Positions 51,664 to 60,014 of a stretch of 64,000 bases of DNA are shown here, piece by piece. The position numbers and the translations under genes are program-made. Where the stretch lies: assembly GCA_964620125.1 (NCBI GenBank), contig CAZUGQ010000005.1:1-64000 (forward strand), written 5' to 3'. Under the pieces are notes generated by a model. That model had not been told where the DNA came from. It saw only the letters and a program-made list of their open reading frames with translations, and did no database searches. Source of the DNA: OLB6 sp964620125. GTDB lineage: Bacteria; Bacteroidota; Ignavibacteria; Kapaibacteriales; Kapaibacteriaceae. The first letter of the stretch is position 1. Each line of letters opens with the position of its first letter.

Positions 51664-54600
51664 CTACGAAACGTTTGGTACGACTTTGTTCAGGTTGAAC
51701 TCTTCAAGCACGGTTAGTGCAGACTCGCGCCTTGCAAGCTGAATTTCGCCGAAGAGACGTTTTCCTGATTGTTGAAAGCGAGCATTGGGCATCGAGGTGA
51801 GTATCTGTAAGACCGATGGGAAGGCAAGGTCGTAGTATTCCTGTTGCGTTTCTGGCGGAAACTCCACAGTGAGTATTGTTTCTCGCAGGTTCACACGAAT
51901 GAAGCCGGTAGGGATGGCTGCAATGCGCAGCAGAACGGCAAACCACAGGTTGTTAGCTTCTTTGGGTGGAGTGCCGAACCTGTCTCTCAAGTCTGTGAAC
52001 ACGGCATCGACTTCCGAAGTGGTGTGAGCATTGTACAATCGTTTGTAGGCATCAAACCTGTCGGTATCCGATGGGATGTACGAGGCCGGCAGCAATGCAT
52101 CTTCGTCGAGTTCAATGGCAACGTCCTCGTTGTCCAACTGCACTCGCTTTTTCTGATCGCCAAACAGGTCGGCGAACTCCTCAGCTCGTAGCTCGGAAAC
52201 AGCTTCGTCAAGGATCTTCTGATAGAGTTCAAAACCCATATCCATGATGAAGCCGCTTTGTTCTCCGCCAAGAAGGTTCCCGGCACCACGAATCTCAAGG
52301 TCGCGCATGGCTAACTGGAAACCACTGCCAAGGTCTGTGAATTCTTCAAGAGCCTGCAATCGTTGGAGCGCCACTCGTGATAGTGTATGGACAGGAGGGA
52401 TTACAAGGAAGCAATAGGCTTGTGTGTTTGAGCGGCCTACACGACCACGCAGTTGGTAGAGTTCAGCAAGGCCGAAGTTGTCGGCGTTGTTGATGATCAT
52501 GGTATTAGCATTGGGTATGTCCAGTCCGGATTCGATGATCTTGGTTGCAATCAGCACATCGGTCTTGCGCTCAAGGAAACCCTCCATCACGTCTTCGAGG
52601 TCTTCGGTAGCCATCTGTCCGTGGGCCATTGCTACACGGAGTGTTGGCGCCAGCATGCGGATGCGTTGCGAGAGCTTTTCCATGTCGCCAATCTTATCCG
52701 TCACTACAAAGGTCTGCCCCCCTCGGTCCAGTTCCCGGAACAGTGCCTCGCGGAGCACGTCGTCGTCCCACTCCAGGATTTCCGTGAGTATTGGCAGGCG
52801 GTTACGAGGTGGGGTTTCAATAACACTCAGGTCGCGGGCGCCCATCAGGGAGAAGTTCAGGGTGCGGGGGATTGGAGTTGCTGTAAGTGTAAGTGTATCA
52901 ACCGTGGCACGCATCTGCCGCAATCGCTCTTTAGCACTCACACCAAAACGATGCTCTTCGTCAATAATGAGCAATCCAAGCTGCCGAAACTCAACGTCCT
53001 TCGATAGAAGTCTGTGTGTTCCGATGATGATGTCCACCGATCCCGCCGTGAGATCGGCAATCACCTGTTTTTGCTCCTGTTTGCTTCGAAATCGTGACAG
53101 AACTTCAATTCGCACGGGATATCGTCGAAGTCGGTCTATGAAGGTAACGTAGTGCTGCTGTGCAAGAATGGTTGTTGGAACAAGAACGGCAACCTGTTTG
53201 CCGGCCTGTGCTGCCTTGAATGCAGCACGGATGGCTACTTCGGTTTTCCCAAAACCAACGTCACCACACACCAGTCTGTCCATTGGCGAGGGTTGTTCCA
53301 TATCCGTCTTTACTTCGGCCGTCGTTCGTGCTTGGTCGGGGGTGTCTTCGTACTGGAAGGCAGCCTCAAACTCCTTCTGCCATACGGTATCGGGCGGAAA
53401 GGCAAAACCGGGTAACGACTTGCGCTGAGCATACAGTTTGATCAGGTCGCGAGCGATGTCCTTGATACGCGACTTTGCACGTTGCTTCTTTCTATCCCAC
53501 TCTGCCGTTCCCAGCTTGCTGAGTTTCGGAATTGCTCCCTCGGCTGCTGCGTACTTGCTAAGCTTATGCACGTAGTTGAGATGCACATACAACACGTCGC
53601 CACCAGCAAAGAGAAGCTTAACACAGTCGACACGTGAGCCACTAATCTCAATGGTCTTCAAACCCTGAAACTGTCCGATTCCTTTGTCTTCATGAACTAC
53701 GTAGTCGCCGTGTTGCAACTGCTGCAGCTCGCGCACTGTAATTCCAGATTCCGATCTGCGTGTTCTTCGCTGCGCGCGCTGACGGCCAAACACCTGGTGT
53801 TCAGAAAAGAATGCAATGCCAACATCCTCCCAAACAAACCCTTCCGTGAACGCTACACCATGCCACGACATAGCAGCAATGGTGCGGTAGAACGAGGTTG
53901 CGCGTTGGTCTGCATCTTCCTCAAGCTGTTCAGCCATGTTCTCGCAGAGGTCGTGCAAGCGACGAACGTTTTGCTGGCCATCTGCGCCAACATGTACTGC
54001 GATGTCGCGCGTATACAAGCCCCCTGCCGACTTCAGTAATTGCTCGATGGAGCCGGCAAAAGCGGGCTGCTGCACGGCATTCGTTACCACATGTGCATCG
54101 CCGAGTGGGTTTAGGTGTACCGTGCGCCATTCCTGCAAACGATTGGCGGAGGTGGTATCATGTAATCTGTGCAGTTCTCCGGAGAGTGCCTCGGGACCGT
54201 CAAGAACAACGATGGCATCGTGAGGAACATGATCTAGCAGTGTTGTTGTGAGTGATGGGTCGTCGTCGTGAAACACCCGATCAAGGAAGCGCACATCGGA
54301 ATGTTCTCGAATGGAGCGCTGGCTGAGAGGTTCGAATTCACGAATGGAATCCACCGTATCACCCCAGAACTCCAATCGCAGCGGGTTACTCCAACCTCCT
54401 GGATAGATGTCCAGTATTCCCCCACGGAGGGCCATTTCGCCTGGCTTACCAACGTAGTCAGTACGTTCATACCCCTGCAGTGCAAGCTGCATTACCAGCT
54501 CTTCCAGTGGTATAATATCTCCTCGTGTAATGGTGCGCTGAGCTGCTTCCAGCAACACAGCATTCGGCATGCGCGTGGCAAGTGCACCGGCAGCGGCTAC

Positions 54601-54972
54601 AACGATGGCTCGATCGTCCCTGTGCAGGCTGCTCATGGCATCTACTTCATCATAGCGAAGCGACCCCGAGTCAGCCAGGTTGTGCCTTCGGCTCGAGGCA
54701 TGCACGGCGTGGACACTGTTCGGGCCAGCGCAGAGGGAAAGATCGTGCGCTAGGTCATCCACTGCACGATCATCGAGAGTGAGAACCAGGAAAGGGGCTG
54801 AGGCAGCCCGCCACAGTCCGCCAACAAAAGCAGAGCGGGCCGACCCTGCGAGATGTTTGACTCGAACGGATCCTGTGCGCTCAAGAATGGCGGCTGCACT
54901 GAGCACGGGCTCGCAGCGTTCCAGGACGTATAAGAGTTCTGCGATGTCTTCCGTGATGCCGCGCACACACAA
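51664..54972 (-). CDS. mfd: Transcription-repair coupling factor Mfd
   Basis: About 1100 residues. The N-terminus has UvrB-like damage-recognition modules (AILERTGSVRVKHLAGSARSAFVGGLWRA; GGILDIYPGG near 184-193); the RNA-polymerase-interacting CarD-like domain is at about 422-475 (GDYVVHEDKGIGQFQGLKTI); the translocase has GDVGFGKT (570-577), DEEHRFG (671-677, where most Mfd have DEEQRFG), TATPIPRTL and the TRG-type segment LYQLRGRVGRS. It removes stalled RNA polymerase at lesions and recruits UvrA. No ATG start is visible: the frame opens at TTG 54972, with GTG at 54966 next. A minus-strand TAGATTTG (54977-54970) sits at that very place. Confidence 0.96.
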   Translation of the reverse strand: MCVRGITEDIAELLYVLERCEPVLSAAAILERTGSVRVKHLAGSARSAFVGGLWRAASAPFLVLTLDDRAVDDLAHDLSLCAGPNSVHAVHASSRRHNLADSGSLRYDEVDAMSSLHRDDRAIVVAAAGALATRMPNAVLLEAAQRTITRGDIIPLEELVMQLALQGYERTDYVGKPGEMALRGGILDIYPGGWSNPLRLEFWGDTVDSIREFEPLSQRSIREHSDVRFLDRVFHDDDPSLTTTLLDHVPHDAIVVLDGPEALSGELHRLHDTTSANRLQEWRTVHLNPLGDAHVVTNAVQQPAFAGSIEQLLKSAGGLYTRDIAVHVGADGQQNVRRLHDLCENMAEQLEEDADQRATSFYRTIAAMSWHGVAFTEGFVWEDVGIAFFSEHQVFGRQRAQRRTRRSESGITVRELQQLQHGDYVVHEDKGIGQFQGLKTIEISGSRVDCVKLLFAGGDVLYVHLNYVHKLSKYAAAEGAIPKLSKLGTAEWDRKKQRAKSRIKDIARDLIKLYAQRKSLPGFAFPPDTVWQKEFEAAFQYEDTPDQARTTAEVKTDMEQPSPMDRLVCGDVGFGKTEVAIRAAFKAAQAGKQVAVLVPTTILAQQHYVTFIDRLRRYPVRIEVLSRFRSKQEQKQVIADLTAGSVDIIIGTHRLLSKDVEFRQLGLLIIDEEHRFGVSAKERLRQMRATVDTLTLTATPIPRTLNFSLMGARDLSVIETPPRNRLPILTEILEWDDDVLREALFRELDRGGQTFVVTDKIGDMEKLSQRIRMLAPTLRVAMAHGQMATEDLEDVMEGFLERKTDVLIATKIIESGLDIPNANTMIINNADNFGLAELYQLRGRVGRSNTQAYCFLVIPPVHTLSRVALQRLQALEEFTDLGSGFQLAMRDLEIRGAGNLLGGEQSGFIMDMGFELYQKILDEAVSELRAEEFADLFGDQKKRVQLDNEDVAIELDEDALLPASYIPSDTDRFDAYKRLYNAHTTSEVDAVFTDLRDRFGTPPKEANNLWFAVLLRIAAIPTGFIRVNLRETILTVEFPPETQQEYYDLAFPSVLQILTSMPNARFQQSGKRLFGEIQLARRESALTVLEEFNLNKVVPNVS

Positions 54973-54977
54973 ATCTA
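54970..54977 (-). promoter_or_regulatory. -7-like box at the mfd start
   Basis: TAGATTTG on the minus strand overlaps the TTG start of the open frame. If it is a promoter, transcription would begin at or after the codons next to it and the GTG at 54966 or a later codon would be the start, giving a leaderless message. Confidence 0.35.
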
Positions 54978-54982
54978 CACCG

Positions 54983-54990
54983 TAAATTTG
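54983..54990 (+). promoter_or_regulatory. -7 box for the 55011 gene
   Basis: TAAATTTG, 20 bases before the ATG at 55011, back to back with the mfd box on the other strand. Matches TAnnTTTG. Confidence 0.45.
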
Positions 54991-55010
54991 TGGTCATTCT
55001 TTGCCGAACC

Positions 55011-55418
55011 ATGGTGTACCGCATCAAATATCTGCTCGGAGCATTGGTGGCCTCGTTCAGCGTGGTCTACCTCATCTTTGGCATTGTGGGCTGGGTTGAC
55101 GGCACGGTGAAGACCGCCGACCTCGTCACGTGTTTTCTTCTTGCTTCTGTTCACCTAGGTACAGGAACGTGGCTGCTGTTAGCCAGCTTACGACAGTACC
55201 GTTCCGAGAAACAGCGGATGGATGCCGTGATGAGACACCTTATTCGTGCGAATGGCGGTCGTGTGTTGGTGTCGGAACTGGCACGCGTTGCCGAGATCAG
55301 CGACGATGATGCACGAGAGTATCTCGACCGACGGTCGCGTAACGATGTGTCTGTCGTTATGCAGAGCCGCGCAGGAGAAGACGTGTACTTCTTTGGACAG
55401 CAGTTCTGGAATAATTAA
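55011..55418 (+). CDS. Two-helix membrane protein with a winged-helix-like tail
   Basis: About 135 residues from ATG 55011 (MVYRIKYLLGALVASFSVVYLIFGIVGWVDG); the frame opens earlier with a GTG at 54990 inside the promoter box. Two membrane helices (about 8-27 and 42-62) are followed by a cytoplasmic domain of about 70 residues with a winged-helix look: RMDAVMRHLIRANGGRVLVSELARVAEISDDDAREYLDRRSRNDVSVVMQS, where ISDDDAREYLDRR would be the recognition turn. A membrane-tethered DNA-binding or protein-binding regulator is plausible. I do not recognise the family. The next small ORF follows after four bases. Confidence 0.6.
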   Translation: MVYRIKYLLGALVASFSVVYLIFGIVGWVDGTVKTADLVTCFLLASVHLGTGTWLLLASLRQYRSEKQRMDAVMRHLIRANGGRVLVSELARVAEISDDDAREYLDRRSRNDVSVVMQSRAGEDVYFFGQQFWNN

Positions 55419-55422
55419 CCTG

Positions 55423-55641
55423 ATGCCAACGCCTGGTCAGGAAACACGAACGTCTCGCTCTCGCTGGCTTATCCCAACTCTTGTTCTGTTGTTTCTTACG
55501 AGCTTTTTTGGTTTAGTGTTTTCGGGCGGACAGTGTGAACGCTACGACCGCAAGATGATGCGCATGCAGAACATGAAGCGGCACATTGATAGTGTTCGAT
55601 CTCAGCAGCAGCTTGAGCGTTTACGGCGCAGCAGGGATTGA
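55423..55641 (+). CDS. Small single-pass membrane protein
   Basis: Seventy-two residues starting at ATG 55423, four bases after the previous stop: MPTPGQETRTSRSRWLIPTL, then a hydrophobic helix (TLVLLFLTSFFGLVFSGG, about 19-36), then a basic, Met/Arg-rich coil (RYDRKMMRMQNMKRHIDSVR) that could form an amphipathic or coiled-coil helix. The last 21 bases overlap the convergent desaturase gene. Function unknown. Close spacing to the membrane winged-helix gene suggests one unit. The frame is also open upstream to 55246 but only as an overlap with the previous gene. Confidence 0.5.
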   Translation: MPTPGQETRTSRSRWLIPTLVLLFLTSFFGLVFSGGQCERYDRKMMRMQNMKRHIDSVRSQQQLERLRRSRD

Positions 55642-56646
55642 TTCCGTTCTTCGCTTGATAAGCTGCACGATGTCTTCTACGGATCGCTGTTGCTCGCCTA
55701 GGTGCACATAGTACGAAGCCAGAGTGCGGTACTGTCTGGTTACAAGCAGAAACCAGACGCCGAAGAAGTCTACCGTGTGAAAAACTACCGCGTCGTTATC
55801 TATGTAGGCCTGCTTGTTTTTTAGAAAGTTCTTCGGATGATCCATCCAGTGCATGGTTGGATGATTGTGATGGCTTACATGATAGCCATCATTGTAACAC
55901 CAGGTGTTGTAGAAGGCATTGATGCAGGTAACGGTATTCCGGTAAACGTTATCGGGTTGGTCGGGATCAACTAGGGAATGTTGTCCCCAATTACCAGCCA
56001 TCATAATGAATCTGGTGTACAAAAGGGAGAAGAGAAATACAACCAGCGTAGCCTTCCAGTTGAAAATAGCCAGTGCAATGATGATGATCCAGTAGACGCG
56101 ATCTCCCACAACCAGCTCTTTCTTCAGCTTGTCCATTTTGCGACGTGTGAGGTAGTCCTGTAGATCTTTGAATCCAACGAACAGGAAGCGTCCCACATAG
56201 CGCAGAAAATCTTTCAGACTGTCGCGCTGGAAATGGTGCGTGCAGCTTTTATCTGGATCCAGGCCTCCCTCCACATGATGCATCCCAATGTGGTGCGAGA
56301 AGTAACTCCTCGGTGTATGACCAAAGAATATGCCGAGAATGTGAAGCAGGGGTACTTCCAGCCAGGCTACCTTTTGCTTGAAGAATCGGCGATGGGACAT
56401 TAGGTGCAGGGTTATCGTGTGCGGACCCATCAGAACGATGAATAGTACCACGTGCAACAATGCCGTCCACCAGGTGAAATGCAGATAGACAAGTGTTGCC
56501 GAACCAACCATGACGATGAACGTGAGGAGTTGCATGGCAAGTACACGCACATCACGTTTGTCGTTGATCAAGGTAGCAAGCCATCGGCTTACCGCCGAAC
56601 GTGGTTCGGTAGCAACGGATGGGTCATGGATCGCAAGCTCTGTCAT
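55621..56646 (-). CDS. Membrane fatty-acid desaturase/hydroxylase family protein
   Basis: About 341 residues from ATG 56646 (MTELAIHDPS), which overlaps the prmA stop as ATGA; an upstream in-frame start at 56673 lies in prmA. Four or more membrane helices surround the three histidine boxes: HLMSHRRFF, HHIGMHH and DGYHVSHHNHP. The pattern fits the membrane-bound di-iron desaturases and hydroxylases of acyl lipids. The lipid and position it modifies are unknown. It is the last gene of the unit headed by prmA. No heme or ferredoxin domain is fused, so an external electron donor is needed. Confidence 0.88.
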   Translation of the reverse strand: MTELAIHDPSVATEPRSAVSRWLATLINDKRDVRVLAMQLLTFIVMVGSATLVYLHFTWWTALLHVVLFIVLMGPHTITLHLMSHRRFFKQKVAWLEVPLLHILGIFFGHTPRSYFSHHIGMHHVEGGLDPDKSCTHHFQRDSLKDFLRYVGRFLFVGFKDLQDYLTRRKMDKLKKELVVGDRVYWIIIIALAIFNWKATLVVFLFSLLYTRFIMMAGNWGQHSLVDPDQPDNVYRNTVTCINAFYNTWCYNDGYHVSHHNHPTMHWMDHPKNFLKNKQAYIDNDAVVFHTVDFFGVWFLLVTRQYRTLASYYVHLGEQQRSVEDIVQLIKRRTESIPAAP

Positions 56647-57485
56647 GGTATCCTTATTGCAGTGGCGCACCATTCACCCTCGTTCAGCTCCTCAAGAACG
56701 GAGCATCCGTCGGCGATGAAAGGTTCCATCACGTCTTTACTGTCATAGATCAAGATCCCGCTAACCAGTATGATACCCCCGCTGCGCACACAGTGCATGA
56801 GCTTCCGAGCATGGGGGATAACCAGGTGGCGGTACAAATTTGCCGCAAGTCCGTCACATGACGGCAATTCCGTTGACTCAAGGTCTGACTGTTTCAGGTC
56901 CACAAGCTCGGCGCAACCGTTGCGATCGATGTTCTCCTGTGCGTTAACAATAGACCATTCATTGTTGTCGAAAGCAAACACGCGGCTTGCACGAAGTTTG
57001 GCGGCAAGGATTGCAAGTACCCCTGTGCCGGTACCAACATCGACCCACGTGCTGCCGGGTGTGACATACTTTTCGACCAGACGACACATCATGCGTGTTG
57101 TGGCATGGTGCCCTGTACCGAACGACATTTTTGGGGTGATCACAAGCTTGATTGGAGATTGAACCTCCGCTTCTCTCCATTCTGGCACGATGGCGATGCG
57201 GTCATTAACGATTACCGGATCCACGCTAGCTTCCCATTCGGCATTCCAGTTCTGATCTTCCTCGGTGCCAACGTCCATCACAACGGCCGAGGCACCACAC
57301 GCCTGCATGTCCGATACGATTGAGTCGGTAAAGTCCGCCTGCCAATCGTTTTGTTCGAAGCAGACAACCATTGCATCTATACCAAGCTCCACTCCTGTGA
57401 TGGGATAAAGGCTAAGCGCAGCCATTGCGGCATCCGTGTGTTCCTCGGGCACGGCGAGTGAAAGCAGAACGTATCGAGTGGGCAT
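56643..57485 (-). CDS. prmA: Ribosomal protein L11 methyltransferase
   Basis: About 280 residues from ATG 57485 (MPTRYVLLSLAVPEEHTDAAMAALSL); the frame is open much further upstream but that part lies opposite the phosphatase gene. The N-terminal substrate-recognition domain is followed by the Rossmann core: WVDVGTGTGVLAILAAKL (SAM motif I), VFAFDNNEWSIVNAQENIDRNG, and LAANLYRHLVIPHA, near the PrmA NPPY-like position. Preceding it is the conserved KMSFGTGHHATTRMMC. It trimethylates L11 of the ribosome. The stop overlaps the desaturase start. Confidence 0.93.
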   Translation of the reverse strand: MPTRYVLLSLAVPEEHTDAAMAALSLYPITGVELGIDAMVVCFEQNDWQADFTDSIVSDMQACGASAVVMDVGTEEDQNWNAEWEASVDPVIVNDRIAIVPEWREAEVQSPIKLVITPKMSFGTGHHATTRMMCRLVEKYVTPGSTWVDVGTGTGVLAILAAKLRASRVFAFDNNEWSIVNAQENIDRNGCAELVDLKQSDLESTELPSCDGLAANLYRHLVIPHARKLMHCVRSGGIILVSGILIYDSKDVMEPFIADGCSVLEELNEGEWCATAIRIP

Positions 57486-57493
57486 GCTACCTG

Positions 57494-57501
57494 TATGTTT
57501 G
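57494..57501 (+). promoter_or_regulatory. Candidate -7 box for the KdsC-like gene
   Basis: TATGTTTG matches TAnnTTTG, 42 bases before the ATG at 57544, in the divergent gap with prmA. No good -33 TTG. Confidence 0.35.
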
Positions 57502-57532
57502 CGTCGGTAAAGAACGAAAATAGAGAGATGGA

Positions 57533-57540
57533 AGGGGGCT
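57533..57540 (+). repeat. AGGGGGCT repeat before the KdsC-like gene
   Basis: GGAAGGGGGCTTCG ends three bases before the ATG at 57544, so this copy also occupies the Shine-Dalgarno position with its purine run. One of three intergenic copies. Confidence 0.75.
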
Positions 57541-57543
57541 TCG

Positions 57544-58059
57544 ATGACGCTTGAGGAACGTGCTGCGCGTGTGAGGATCCTCGTGATGGACGTCGACGGA
57601 ACACTAACCGATGGTGCCATGTACTTCAGTGGCGAAGGAGAAGCCTTGAAGCGTTTCTCTACCCGTGATGGGATGGGCATAACGCTACTCCGCCGAGCGG
57701 GCATCGAGGCAGCAATCATCACCAGTGAAAACAGCGAGATTGCACGCCGCAGAGCCGAGAAGTTGAAGATCGATCATGTTGTTCTGGGTTCGCACGACAA
57801 GACTGCCGACCTTCAGCAACTCATGGCTCAGTTGAAGATCCCCATGGATGCCGTTGCGTATATTGGCGACGATGTGAATGATGGTCCGGTCATGCGTATA
57901 TGCGGCCTCACCGCATGTCCATGTGATGCAGTTCAGGCGATACGTGAGCGAGCTCATCACGTTTGCTCAGCTTCGGGAGGCAACGGTGCCGTCCGTGAAT
58001 TCGCAGAACTCATCCTCACCATGCAAGGTCACCCTGTAACACTTCCGGAAGGATGGTAA
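57544..58059 (+). CDS. HAD-superfamily KdsC-like phosphatase
   Basis: A 171-residue C0-type HAD phosphatase with no cap: DVDGTLTDG with nucleophile D16 and acid D18, IITSENSEIARRRAEKL as motif II/III region, and GDDVNDGPVM with D109, D110 and D113. It matches KDO-8-phosphate phosphatase (KdsC) or the phosphatase of sialic-acid/legionaminic-type pathways, and should dephosphorylate a sugar acid precursor of LPS. Neither kdsA nor kdsD is here. YtxH follows by one base, overlapping tightly, so the set is co-transcribed. A purine run with the AGGGGGCT repeat lies just upstream. Confidence 0.88.
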   Translation: MTLEERAARVRILVMDVDGTLTDGAMYFSGEGEALKRFSTRDGMGITLLRRAGIEAAIITSENSEIARRRAEKLKIDHVVLGSHDKTADLQQLMAQLKIPMDAVAYIGDDVNDGPVMRICGLTACPCDAVQAIRERAHHVCSASGGNGAVREFAELILTMQGHPVTLPEGW

Positions 58060-58060
58060 A

Positions 58061-58420
58061 ATGGAAGGCAAAGGTTCAACAACGGGCAGCTTCTTGATGG
58101 GTGTTCTCGTTGGTGGTGCCGTTGGTGCTATTGTTGCGTTGTTGTTGGCGCCAAAAAGCGGCAAAGAATTGCGGCGTGATATCGTGGAAACCGGCGAAGG
58201 TCTGCTTGACAAAGCCGGTGACCTGATAGCGAAAGGAGAGGATAAGGTAGAAGACTCGCTGAACGAGGGTAGACTTCGAGCACAGCGAATCGTGAGCAGT
58301 GCACGCCAGCAGGCTGAGTCAATCTTGTCAAGTGCGGAAAACGTCCTTCACGAAGCCCGCCAACGTGCAAAGGCCATGAGGGAAAACGTGGAATCGTTCA
58401 GATCTGAGACGGATGGATAA
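58061..58420 (+). CDS. YtxH-domain membrane protein
   Basis: A 119-residue protein: MEGKGSTTGSFLMGVLVGGAVGAIVALLLAPKSGKELRRDI is the diagnostic YtxH N-terminus, a glycine-zipper membrane helix (residues 10-30) followed by the APKSGKELR turn. The remainder is a charged, heptad-like helix (residues 40-117) suited to coiled coil. YtxH proteins are common, small, stress-linked inner-membrane proteins of unclear role in Bacillota and Bacteroidota. It starts one base after the phosphatase stop and overlaps the DUF948 gene by eight bases; YtxH and DUF948 genes are often neighbours. Confidence 0.88.
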   Translation: MEGKGSTTGSFLMGVLVGGAVGAIVALLLAPKSGKELRRDIVETGEGLLDKAGDLIAKGEDKVEDSLNEGRLRAQRIVSSARQQAESILSSAENVLHEARQRAKAMRENVESFRSETDG

Positions 58421-58823
58421 TACCCTTGTCATCTTTGGCAGCATAGCTCTTGCAGCGGCTGCAGCTCTTTTTGTGATTCTCTCTATTGTTGCCCTCAGGG
58501 CAATGAAGGATATTACTCGGATGACCTCCACACTCGAGCGTGTTGGTCTGGATATTAGTGAGATTAAAACCAGCGTTTTGCCACTCATTTCTGAAACAAC
58601 TCAGATGGTCCGCAAAACGGAGCAGACCATTGAACAGATTGATAACAGTCTGCAGAGGATTAGCAGGGGTACACAGGCTTTTGAAAAGCTTGCCACCGAC
58701 ATTCAATCGTTCGAGCAGGAGCTAGTAGGCAAGATTCGCGTGCCTGTTGAAGACCTTCTTGCTGCAGTCTCTGGTGGCATTAAAGGCCTTTCGTCCATGC
58801 TGAAGCGGATGTTTGGCCTGTAG
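58413..58823 (+). CDS. DUF948-like membrane protein
   Basis: A 136-residue protein with one N-terminal membrane helix (VIFGSIALAAAAALFVILSIVAL, about 6-28) and a long amphipathic helix: MKDITRMTSTLERVGLDISEIKTSVLPLISETTQMVRKTEQTIEQIDNSLQ, a pattern of DUF948 proteins with periodic hydrophobics. It ends with PVEDLLAAVSGGIKGLSSMLKRMFGL. Found with YtxH in several genomes; function unknown. It is last in the KdsC-YtxH-DUF948 series and is followed by three repeat-derived hairpins that could end its transcript. Confidence 0.8.
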   Translation: MDNTLVIFGSIALAAAAALFVILSIVALRAMKDITRMTSTLERVGLDISEIKTSVLPLISETTQMVRKTEQTIEQIDNSLQRISRGTQAFEKLATDIQSFEQELVGKIRVPVEDLLAAVSGGIKGLSSMLKRMFGL

Positions 58824-58865
58824 ATACTATTCTAACCTATGAACAGCACGATCCGTTGATAGCTT

Positions 58866-59031
58866 GTTCGTGGTACCGGGAGAATAGCACTCCCGGTACC
58901 GTTCACCTCTTTTGTACGTTCGTGGTACCGGGAGAATAGCACTCCCGGTACCGTTCACCTCTTTTTTACGTTCGTGGTACCGGGAGAATAGCACTCCCGG
59001 TACCGTTCAGGTACCGTTCACCTCTTTTTCA
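58866..59031. repeat. Three tandem 52-bp units with palindromic hairpins
   Basis: Units start near 58866, 58918 and 58970. Each holds the arms GGTACCGGGAG and CTCCCGGTACC (11-bp perfect stem, seven-base loop AATAGCA), then GTTCACCTCTTTT. The stems lie at 58872-58900, 58924-58952 and 58976-59004. On the plus strand the T-rich tail follows each stem, so all three may act as terminators of the DUF948 unit. The third copy has a duplicated GGTACCGTTCA (59000-59020), and the stop codon of the convergent PhnD-like gene (59018-59020) lies inside it. Confidence 0.93.
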
Positions 59032-59956
59032 CATTACGAAGTTCTCTTTCCAAGTCCACACCATACGACGAAACCAGCTTGCGCACATCGTCATAGTCCC
59101 GATCATGTGCTGGAACGAAGCCTTCCACGCTGGCGATTTCCATTAGGGAGGCCTTACCATCGGGCGTTTTCTGGAATTCGATGAGAGCCGAAACGATGGC
59201 CTGCTGTACTGACTCGGGCAAGCCCCGGCGCATAACTACAGGGTCATTCGGTATGGGTTCAGTAAGAGCTAGGATCTTTACCTTGTTGAACACATCTGGA
59301 TACTCGGTTGCAATCTTGGCACGTGCGTCAAGGTACTCGCCGGTAACGGTGTCGCGAGGTGAATAAAACACTGCTCCTGCATCCACATCTCCTTGGTACA
59401 CCTTGAGCACTACCTGCGTGTGACCGTAGGCAAATACCTCCTCGCGGGGCTTGATCCCACGTTGGCGAAGTAGTTCCTTGGGGTAGATGTAGCCGCTGGT
59501 ACTGCTTGGGTCCACATAGGCAATCGTTTTACCCTGCAGTTGTGGCAGTGAATCGATGCCACGGTCAGCCCTTACGATCACTTCACCTCGATACGATAAC
59601 TCGCCATGGCGACGTGCAACTCGCAACACGGCCTTGCTTCCGTACTTGGCATGTGCGAGCAAGTATGAGAACGTATTCATGATTGCTACGTCAGCACGTT
59701 CGGTACCAAAGGCCTCAACAACGGTGATGTAGTAGTTCGGTACGGCCACTTCCACATGCAGACCCGTTTTTTGGGTTATGTAGTCAGCTAGGATTTCGCC
59801 GTTTTTGATGATGGCCTGAGCATCCGTACTTGGGGTAAGCATCATTCGGATTGGCCGTTCACGTGACCCAAGCCCCTTATCATCCAACAGTGGTCGAATC
59901 GAGAGCCATACAAGGATGATCAGAAGTCCCAGCAAGTACCAACGTGCGATGTTCAT
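59018..59956 (-). CDS. PhnD-like phosphate/phosphonate ABC transporter binding protein
   Basis: A 312-residue type II periplasmic binding protein. A single N-terminal hydrophobic segment (IARWYLLGLLIILVWLSI) anchors or exports it. The body matches PhnD/PtxB proteins: RPIRMMLTPSTDAQAIIKNGEILADYITQKTGL, VPNYYITVVEAFGTERADVAIMNTFSYLLA, IAYVDPSSTSGYIYPKELLRQRGI and DVDAGAVFYSP. Ligands in this family include phosphite, phosphonates and phosphate. No ATPase or permease gene is nearby, so it may serve a distant transporter or act as a sensor. Its 3' end runs into the tandem repeats, and its C-terminal AAAAAGAGG-TGA is part of the repeated unit. Confidence 0.88.
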   Translation of the reverse strand: MNIARWYLLGLLIILVWLSIRPLLDDKGLGSRERPIRMMLTPSTDAQAIIKNGEILADYITQKTGLHVEVAVPNYYITVVEAFGTERADVAIMNTFSYLLAHAKYGSKAVLRVARRHGELSYRGEVIVRADRGIDSLPQLQGKTIAYVDPSSTSGYIYPKELLRQRGIKPREEVFAYGHTQVVLKVYQGDVDAGAVFYSPRDTVTGEYLDARAKIATEYPDVFNKVKILALTEPIPNDPVVMRRGLPESVQQAIVSALIEFQKTPDGKASLMEIASVEGFVPAHDRDYDDVRKLVSSYGVDLERELRNVKKR

Positions 59957-59986
59957 GTTAACAAGTTCACCAGATGGTGATGGGGT

Positions 59987-59994
59987 AGGGGGCT
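59987..59994 (+). repeat. AGGGGGCT repeat upstream of sucC
   Basis: Here the copy reads TAGGGGGCTATGGCAGAG, the TATGGC variant of the extension, 72 bases before the sucC ATG and upstream of the TATTTTTG box. Confidence 0.75.
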
Positions 59995-60014
59995 ATGGCA
60001 GAGCAGAGGCTTCG

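Noticed and set aside
52478..53152. A 224-codon plus-strand open frame opposite mfd
   Set aside because: It lies wholly on the complement of the conserved Mfd helicase motifs, and its translation has no recognisable fold.
58866..59031. CRISPR array
   Set aside because: The 52-bp units are contiguous with no unique spacers, and no cas genes are seen; they are tandem palindromic repeats.
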